Shown here in pieces: positions 7,303 through 10,802 of a DNA stretch of 10,802 nt. Made by a program: the position numbers and the translations under genes. This DNA comes from an uncultured Lentisphaeraceae bacterium (GTDB lineage: Bacteria; Verrucomicrobiota; Kiritimatiellia; RFP12; DVOR01). The notes beneath the pieces were generated by a model. It did not search any database. It was not told where the DNA came from and was given only the letters and a program-made list of their open reading frames with translations. How positions within the stretch are numbered: the first letter of the stretch is position 1; each line of letters opens with the position of its first letter. Location of the stretch: NCBI GenBank assembly GCA_937892925.1, contig CALBHX010000059.1, positions 1 to 10,802 of the forward strand, given 5' to 3'.

Positions 7303-7322
7303 GCCCGTCCTCCGTTTCTTTT

Positions 7323-7359
7323 AGTATATCAAACTTTTCTTTATAGTGGGGAGACTCCC
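7323..7359 (-). promoter_or_regulatory. Promoter and possible operator of the metalloregulator operon
   Basis: On the minus strand TGATATACT (7331-7323) is a good extended -10. Transcription would start near 7316, leaving a leader of only about 14 nt that carries the GGAGG ribosome site (7309-7313). No -35 hexamer is evident. At the -35 position is a short perfect palindrome, GGGAG-A-CTCCC (7349-7359), a plausible autoregulatory operator. The operator role is inferred from position only. Confidence 0.5.
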
Positions 7360-7548
7360 TTATATTATGGGATATGATTTGGGTTCATTTAATAATACGT
7401 GGGTGGGCACGTGATGGTCTGATTCTGCGGTTTGTAACAATGCATTTGGTTCCTTTTGAGTAACCATGGGGGATTCTAACGGTGAACAGGATATCAAATG
7501 TTTTGTTGGGTGTGAGGTGGATGAAGCACCAAAGCACCAAAAATAGTA

Positions 7549-7567
7549 CGATCATAGTATATGATCG
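7549..7567. repeat. Perfect palindrome with 8-bp arms
   Basis: CGATCATA-GTA-TATGATCG is a 19-bp perfect inverted repeat with a 3-nt centre. This size and symmetry are typical of a dimeric regulator's operator. It is too AT-rich and too far from any annotated gene end to be a terminator. No bound protein can be named. Confidence 0.6.
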
Positions 7568-7687
7568 CCTAAACATGTCATTGAGAATCGGATTGATGGT
7601 AGCAATATCTTGGGATATCGGAAGGAGGTTCGGAAATCAATGTATACTGTAATGTATTTTTGTGCCAGAGGCTTTTAGGCAGGAAGA

Positions 7688-7707
7688 ATATATATATATA
7701 TATATAT
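7688..7707. repeat. (AT)10 dinucleotide repeat
   Basis: Ten uninterrupted AT units lie in the AT-rich gap. Such a run is prone to slippage and melts easily. No flanking replication-origin signals (DnaA-box clusters) were found, so an origin is not supported. Confidence 0.95.
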
Positions 7708-7948
7708 TGAAGGCGTTAAACAGAATTTAGAATGGGACATATTCCGCTATTGTTATTACGCTTGGAATGTTGTTATTACAATCCGTGTCAGGTTATGATT
7801 TAGATATTGGGTGTTTTATGCTCATTCGTTGAAATATGGAATACGTAATATTTTGATTTTTAGTGCGTTCGAATGAGTTACCTGTTGTTATCCTTTAGAT
7901 TGATTTAAATACTGGGCTCGTCGTGTTGGCGGGGTGTCGTTTTGGAAT

Positions 7949-7963
7949 TTGTAATCATTTTAA
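7949..7963. promoter_or_regulatory. Upstream PerR-box-like site
   Basis: TTGTAATCATTTTAA matches 13 of 15 positions of the B. subtilis PerR-box consensus TTATAATNATTATAA. It lies just upstream of the -35 element of the rubrerythrin-perR promoter, 39 nt centre to centre from the second site. The downstream operon encodes a PerR-type regulator, which makes true binding likely. Confidence 0.65.
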
Positions 7964-7965
7964 TC

Positions 7966-7994
7966 TTGTCTTCTCGACGGGGGGATATTATAAT
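7966..7994 (+). promoter_or_regulatory. Sigma-70-type promoter of rubrerythrin-perR
   Basis: TTGTCT (7966-7971) and a perfect TATAAT (7989-7994) are separated by 17 nt, the optimal spacing. Transcription would start near 8001 and give a leader of about 30 nt with the AGGAG ribosome site. The -10 element lies inside the second PerR-like box, as expected for repression. Confidence 0.7.
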
Positions 7995-8002
7995 GATTAC
8001 AG
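7988..8002. promoter_or_regulatory. Promoter-overlapping PerR box
   Basis: TTATAATGATTACAG matches the PerR-box consensus TTATAATNATTATAA at 13 of 15 positions; the left half is exact. It covers the -10 hexamer and the likely transcription start, so a bound repressor would block initiation. Together with the site at 7949-7963 it forms a pair. Because the AT-rich -10 itself contributes to the match, the evidence is good but not independent of the promoter. Confidence 0.7.
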
Positions 8003-8032
8003 TTTTTAATGCTCGCATAGAGGAGAGAGTAC

Positions 8033-8584
8033 ATGAAGAAGTTTGTTTGTCCGATTTGTGGCTATGTTTATGTTGGCGATGTTGCTCCTGAGAAATGTCC
8101 GCAGTGCGGTTGCGCTGGGAGTAAGTTTGTCGAACAAGTCGAAACTGATAAGATGACGTGGGCCGATGAGCATCGTGTAGGTGTGGCTAAAGGTACGGAT
8201 CCGGAAGTAATTGAGGGGCTTCGGATGAACTTTACGGGTGAGTGTACGGAAGTGGGCATGTATTTGGCGATGGCGCGGGTAGCGATTCGAGAAGGATATC
8301 CGGAAATCGGTGCATTTTACCAGCAAGCTGCATGGGAAGAAGCGGAACATGCGTGTAAGTTTGCTGAACTGCTGGGTGAGGTGGTAACAGAATCTACAAA
8401 GAAAAATTTAGAGTTGCGTGCGGCGGCGGAGCAGGGGGCTTGTCAGGGTAAATTGGAACTGGCAAAGAGGGCAAAGCAGTTAGGGTTGGATGCCATTCAT
8501 GACACGGTACATGAAATGTGTAAGGATGAGGCGCGTCATGGTGCCGGATTTGAGGGTCTGTTGAAGCGTTTCTTCGAGAAATGA
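8033..8584 (+). CDS. rbr: Reverse rubrerythrin (rubredoxin-first peroxidase)
   Basis: A cytoplasmic peroxidase that reduces hydrogen peroxide (and perhaps O2) using electrons passed through its rubredoxin site, known mainly from anaerobes. The 183 residues begin with a rubredoxin domain (1-35) with Cys6, Cys9, Cys22 and Cys25 in CPICGY and CPQCG. A four-helix diiron domain (about 60-183) follows, with E-x-x-H pairs Glu103/His106 and Glu166/His169 plus glutamates near 70-73. Classical rubrerythrins have the opposite order, so this is the reverse type described in Clostridium. ATG 8033 has AGGAG 7 nt upstream. Its stop overlaps the start of perR (ATGA). Two PerR-like boxes at the promoter imply induction by peroxide. 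The electron donor, usually an NADH-rubredoxin reductase or related flavoprotein, is not in the window. Confidence 0.93.
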   Translation: MKKFVCPICGYVYVGDVAPEKCPQCGCAGSKFVEQVETDKMTWADEHRVGVAKGTDPEVIEGLRMNFTGECTEVGMYLAMARVAIREGYPEIGAFYQQAAWEEAEHACKFAELLGEVVTESTKKNLELRAAAEQGACQGKLELAKRAKQLGLDAIHDTVHEMCKDEARHGAGFEGLLKRFFEK

Positions 8585-9024
8585 GTTGTTTTCGGAAGGG
8601 TGAGTTGAATGCCATTCGCGCACGTTTGCGTGCGAGCGGTCTTTCACCTTCTGCGCCACGGGTGGCCATCTACCGTTGGTTGGTGGCTCACCCGGTTCAT
8701 CCAACGGTAGACGTGATTTACAAGGCGTTGCGTTCGCGATTACCAACACTTTCGCGTACGACGGTCTACAATGTACTTCATGCATTTGTTGAGCATGGAT
8801 TAGCTATTGCGTTGCATGTTGAAGATTTGGAAGTTCGATACGATGGGAATGTGATGCCACATGCACATTTTAAGTGTTTGCGTTGTGGGAGGTTGATGGA
8901 TTTGGGGATGTTACCTACTTGTTTGGGAGAAATGGTGAATCTCCCGGAGATGTGTGCGGTGCGCTCTGCAGCGCTAACATTTTCTGGGTTTTGTTCACAG
9001 TGTGTTGAGGTGAACGGTAAGTGA
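8581..9024 (+). CDS. perR: Fur-family peroxide-responsive repressor (PerR-type)
   Basis: A metal-dependent winged-helix repressor. PerR uses bound Fe2+ to sense hydrogen peroxide through oxidation of metal-ligand histidines, which releases DNA. The 147 residues have the DNA-binding domain at about 10-85, with SRTTVYNVLHAFVEHGLA as recognition region. All five ligands of the B. subtilis PerR regulatory site are present: His40, Asp88, His94, His96 and Asp107 (equivalent to His37, Asp85, His91, His93, Asp104). Asp at the last position is the PerR choice; Fur has Glu. Structural zinc is held by Cys99/Cys102 and Cys138/Cys141. The start ATG 8581 overlaps the rubrerythrin stop, so the two are translationally coupled. 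The boxes upstream of rubrerythrin would place it under its own control. PerR rather than Fur or Zur is inferred from ligands, partner gene and box sequence. Confidence 0.85.
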   Translation: MSCFRKGELNAIRARLRASGLSPSAPRVAIYRWLVAHPVHPTVDVIYKALRSRLPTLSRTTVYNVLHAFVEHGLAIALHVEDLEVRYDGNVMPHAHFKCLRCGRLMDLGMLPTCLGEMVNLPEMCAVRSAALTFSGFCSQCVEVNGK

Positions 9025-9034
9025 CTTTTCCTAA

Positions 9035-9070
9035 TAGAGGGGAGCAGGCAATGAAGCCTGTCTTTCTCTA
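9035..9070 (+). terminator. Imperfect hairpin after perR, possible terminator
   Basis: Arms 9035-9049 and 9056-9070 pair over 15 positions around the loop AATGAA: ten Watson-Crick pairs including the CAGGC/GCCTG core next to the loop, four G-U pairs and one A-C mismatch. It begins 10 nt after the perR stop. The U-rich side of the hairpin (TCTTTCTCT) lies inside the stem rather than after it, so termination efficiency is uncertain. Confidence 0.5.
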
Positions 9071-9079
9071 TAAAGCTGT

Positions 9080-9108
9080 TTGGCGGAAGAACAACCTTTT
9101 GCTAGAAT
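9080..9108 (+). promoter_or_regulatory. Promoter of ddl-ftsQ
   Basis: TTGGCG (9080-9085) and TAGAAT (9103-9108) are spaced 17 nt, with TG two bases before the -10 giving an extended -10 (TGCTAGAAT). The start would be near 9115, with AAGGA (9127-9131) as ribosome site. It gives the ddl-ftsQ unit a start separate from the peroxide operon. Confidence 0.6.
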
Positions 9109-9138
9109 GGCTGAGGTTTTTCACGTAAGGATTGAAGC

Positions 9139-10035
9139 ATGAAGAAGCGAGTTGCAGTGGTCATGGGCGGCACATCTCATGAGGCTGAGGTGTCGTTGCG
9201 TTCCGGTTCTGCCGTGGTAGCTGCTTTACAGTCGGCCGGATATGAAGTGGTTGAGGTACGGTTGACTTATGATGGAATTGATGAGATTCCGAGGGATGTT
9301 CAGTCGGTTTTTATTGCGTTGCATGGTGGGTATGGTGAAAATGGTGGGATTCAAGCGGACTTGAATGCAATAGGGTTGCCTTATACGGGGCCTGGAGCAG
9401 AGACCAGTGCGTTGTGTATGGACAAGGTGGCAACTAAGCAGATATTGAACCGCGCTGGGATTGCTGTTCCGAACGGAATGACGGTTCGAATGGAGGCGTG
9501 CCCATCGGTGTGTCCATTGCCTTTCCCGGTGGTAGTGAAACCGCCACGAGACGGTTCGAGTGTGGGGTTGTCGAAGGTGACGGAAGCGGGGCAGTGGCGT
9601 GCAGCGGTGGCTTTAGCTTGTGAACAGGATGCGGCTAGGGAGGCTTTAGCGGAAGTATATATTCCAGGGTTGGAGTGGGGGGTTGGAGTGTTGAATGGAC
9701 GGGCTCTTCCAGTGATTGAAATTCAGGCTCCGAATGGTTGGTATGACTATCGTGCAAAATATGTAGCTGGGGTTTCTCGACATATCTTTCCTGAACCGTC
9801 GGTTCTAACGGAAAAAGTACAGCGAATTGCAGAGAAGGTTTATTTTGTAACGGGATGTCGAGGTGCGGTTCGTGTGGATTTTCGAGTTACGCCGGAAGGT
9901 GAAGCGTATGTATTGGAGGTTAATACTGCACCTGGCTGTACAGCGACAAGTTTGTTGCCGGATGCTGCAGCGCATGCGGGGATTTCGTTTTCTGAATTGT
10001 GCGCAGAGTTGGTGTCGTGCGCTAGGTGTGATTGA
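9139..10035 (+). CDS. ddl: D-alanine--D-alanine ligase
   Basis: An ATP-grasp enzyme that joins two D-alanines for the peptidoglycan stem peptide. The 298 residues fit the short DdlB type. The N-terminal MGGTSHEAEVSLRSG carries Glu15, at the same position as in E. coli DdlB. FIALHGGYGENGG is the glycine-rich strand. VVVKPPRDGSSVGLSK holds the ATP-binding and serine loop (Ser140-Ser141). YDYRAKY at 202-208 keeps the Lys-Tyr pair equivalent to E. coli Lys215-Tyr216; Tyr rather than Phe favours D-Ala-D-Ala over the depsipeptide D-Ala-D-Lac. VLEVNTAPGCT supplies the Mg2+ ligands, with Cys where Met is usual (PGMT). ATG 9139 has AAGGA 7 nt upstream. ftsQ starts 8 nt after the stop, the order seen at the end of dcw clusters, but the gene to the left is perR rather than murB or murC, so the cluster is split here. 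Confidence 0.95.
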   Translation: MKKRVAVVMGGTSHEAEVSLRSGSAVVAALQSAGYEVVEVRLTYDGIDEIPRDVQSVFIALHGGYGENGGIQADLNAIGLPYTGPGAETSALCMDKVATKQILNRAGIAVPNGMTVRMEACPSVCPLPFPVVVKPPRDGSSVGLSKVTEAGQWRAAVALACEQDAAREALAEVYIPGLEWGVGVLNGRALPVIEIQAPNGWYDYRAKYVAGVSRHIFPEPSVLTEKVQRIAEKVYFVTGCRGAVRVDFRVTPEGEAYVLEVNTAPGCTATSLLPDAAAHAGISFSELCAELVSCARCD

Positions 10036-10043
10036 GGAATCTT

Positions 10044-10802
10044 ATGGAGACAGGGCAGGGGACTCCTATTTCAAAGCATAGCAGACGCGGAAAGCGCTCG
10101 AAGGTAATAGCTGTGTGTCTAATGAGTTGGCAGTGGTTGATGCCATTGTTGGTGCGTCATGGGGTATTGTTACTATTAATTATCGGGAGTGTGGCGGCTT
10201 TTAGCATATTTAAACGAGAGTATTTTGCGCGCAATCCTGCGTTTATGGTGAAGCCGGAAGAGATTAAGATTCGCGGGAATGCGATGTTGTCGCGAGAATT
10301 GGTGTTAAAGATGTTTCATCTTGATAGCCCAGTGAATGGTTTTGATGTTGTCCGTGGAGATATGGTGACGCGGCTTCGTAAGCAATCACCACAATTAAAG
10401 AACGTGCAGATGACCTATGAACCTGGAAATGGGCTTGAACTGTGGGTAGAAGAGCGTTCACCACTTGCACGGTTGCCAGGTGCGTTGCCATTGGTGGTGG
10501 ATGCAGATGGGGTTTGCTTTATGTATCCGCGGACACGTAATGGATATCCGGAGCTTCGTGGGTTTGATGTGCCGGATGAACCATCTGCACAGTTGCCAGA
10601 AACGGCGATGTGTATGTTGCGTTTGATTGCCGTGGCGATAGGACCGAAGTGTCGATTTCCTGTTTCAATTTCGTGGGTGACCTTTATTGGAGAGGAACCG
10701 GAGGATGGGTTGCGTGTTGTCTTGGCGGATGGGCGTAGTTTTGTGATTGCGTGGGAGGGTATGGCAACAGAGCGGTCGATTTCTGAGGGTATGGTGCGGC
10801 GG
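10044..10802 (+). CDS. ftsQ: Cell division protein FtsQ (3' end beyond window)
   Basis: FtsQ is a single-pass inner-membrane divisome protein that links early and late division proteins through FtsB/FtsL. The frame is open for 253 codons up to the last base, so the C-terminus is missing. A basic cytoplasmic tail (KHSRRGKRSK at 11-20) is followed by one membrane segment at about 36-55 (VRHGVLLLLIIGSVAAF). A POTRA domain at about 69-138 follows: VKPEEIKIRGNAMLSRE, then PQLKNVQMTYEPGNGLELWVEERSPLARL. The beta domain then starts with LPLVVDADGVCF, the usual FtsQ pattern. ATG 10044 has GAGGA 5 nt upstream, overlapping the ddl stop. FtsQ is poorly conserved, so the call rests on topology, the POTRA pattern and position after ddl. 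Confidence 0.85.
   Translation, partial: METGQGTPISKHSRRGKRSKVIAVCLMSWQWLMPLLVRHGVLLLLIIGSVAAFSIFKREYFARNPAFMVKPEEIKIRGNAMLSRELVLKMFHLDSPVNGFDVVRGDMVTRLRKQSPQLKNVQMTYEPGNGLELWVEERSPLARLPGALPLVVDADGVCFMYPRTRNGYPELRGFDVPDEPSAQLPETAMCMLRLIAVAIGPKCRFPVSISWVTFIGEEPEDGLRVVLADGRSFVIAWEGMATERSISEGMVRR

Larger units (their letters stand above)
7303..8032. other. 730-nt AT-rich intergenic region
   Basis: This gap separates the divergent metalloregulator and rubrerythrin operons. It is visibly richer in A+T than the flanking genes. I see no gene with family resemblance on either strand. It holds the two divergent promoters at its ends and, between them, a tandem 8-bp repeat AAGCACCA (7524-7539), a perfect palindrome (7549-7567), a strong Shine-Dalgarno followed by a 12-codon frame (7640-7678), an (AT)10 run (7688-7707), and TTGTTATTAC twice, 20 nt apart (7750-7759, 7770-7779). 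An inverted repeat CTCATTCG/CGAATGAG lies at 7821-7828 and 7870-7877. It may be a decayed gene, an unrecognised small RNA locus or simply a regulatory spacer. Confidence 0.6.

Noticed and set aside
7385..7576. Minus-strand 63-codon frame with a hydrophobic N-terminus
   Set aside because: No ribosome site before the start, no family resemblance, C-terminal part looks random, and it crosses the tandem repeat and palindrome of the gap.
7688..7880. Replication origin at the (AT)10 run
   Set aside because: No cluster of TTATCCACA-like DnaA boxes, and no dnaA, dnaN or gidA neighbour.
8006..8350. Minus-strand 114-codon frame opposite rubrerythrin
   Set aside because: Shadow of the well-supported rubrerythrin gene with no family resemblance.
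680..9138. Sigma-54 (-24/-12) promoters controlling local genes
   Set aside because: The gaps were read for TGGCAC-N5-TTGC with GG-N10-GC spacing. The nearest, at about 7415, has the wrong spacing and others lack the GC.
1..10802. tRNA, rRNA, CRISPR array or intact insertion sequence
   Set aside because: No cloverleaf, rRNA signature, regular repeat-spacer pattern, transposase or terminal inverted repeats were seen on either strand.

Overview
The window looks like chromosomal DNA of an anaerobic or oxygen-sensitive Gram-negative bacterium. An arabinose-5-phosphate isomerase for Kdo/LPS implies an outer membrane. A rubredoxin-first (reverse) rubrerythrin paired with a PerR-type regulator implies peroxide defence in an organism that normally avoids oxygen. 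Sigma-54, RecO, HolA, Ddl and FtsQ are ordinary core functions. The mix of gene neighbours and the divergent sequences would suit the PVC group (for example Kiritimatiellota, Lentisphaerota or Verrucomicrobiota), but that placement is a guess made without any database search.

Layout. At 53-90 a strong UUCG-capped terminator points rightward and probably serves a gene left of the window. At 172-677 (minus) lies the dead 3' end of a type III restriction endonuclease, frameshifted between the two halves of its nuclease motif. From 892 to 4724 a tight plus-strand operon runs DJ-1/PfpI protein, rpoN (GTG start), D-2-hydroxyacid dehydrogenase and recO, with gaps of 1, 10 (or 25) and 3 nt. It converges on a minus-strand operon (7302 to 4729) reading DtxR-family metalloregulator, kdsD/kpsF and holA; the first two overlap by ATGA, and recO and holA end 4 nt apart. 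A 730-nt AT-rich gap (7303-8032) without a convincing gene follows. It carries an (AT)10 run, a perfect 8-bp-arm palindrome, short direct repeats and, at its right end, two PerR-box-like sites around a good promoter. That promoter drives reverse rubrerythrin and perR, which overlap by ATGA. After a hairpin and a new promoter come ddl and ftsQ, the latter cut by the window end.

How the genes fit together. The clearest system is the autoregulated peroxide unit: PerR-type boxes, then rubrerythrin, then a PerR that keeps all five metal/peroxide-sensing ligands. The metalloregulator-kdsD-holA operon is an unusual pairing of metal sensing with envelope sugar synthesis and replication. Ddl and FtsQ supply peptidoglycan precursor and divisome functions, as the tail of a dcw-type cluster. 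I see no tRNA, rRNA, CRISPR array or intact mobile element. Apart from the regulatory wiring and the unexplained gap, this is an ordinary core-genome region; I found no convincing new multi-gene system.
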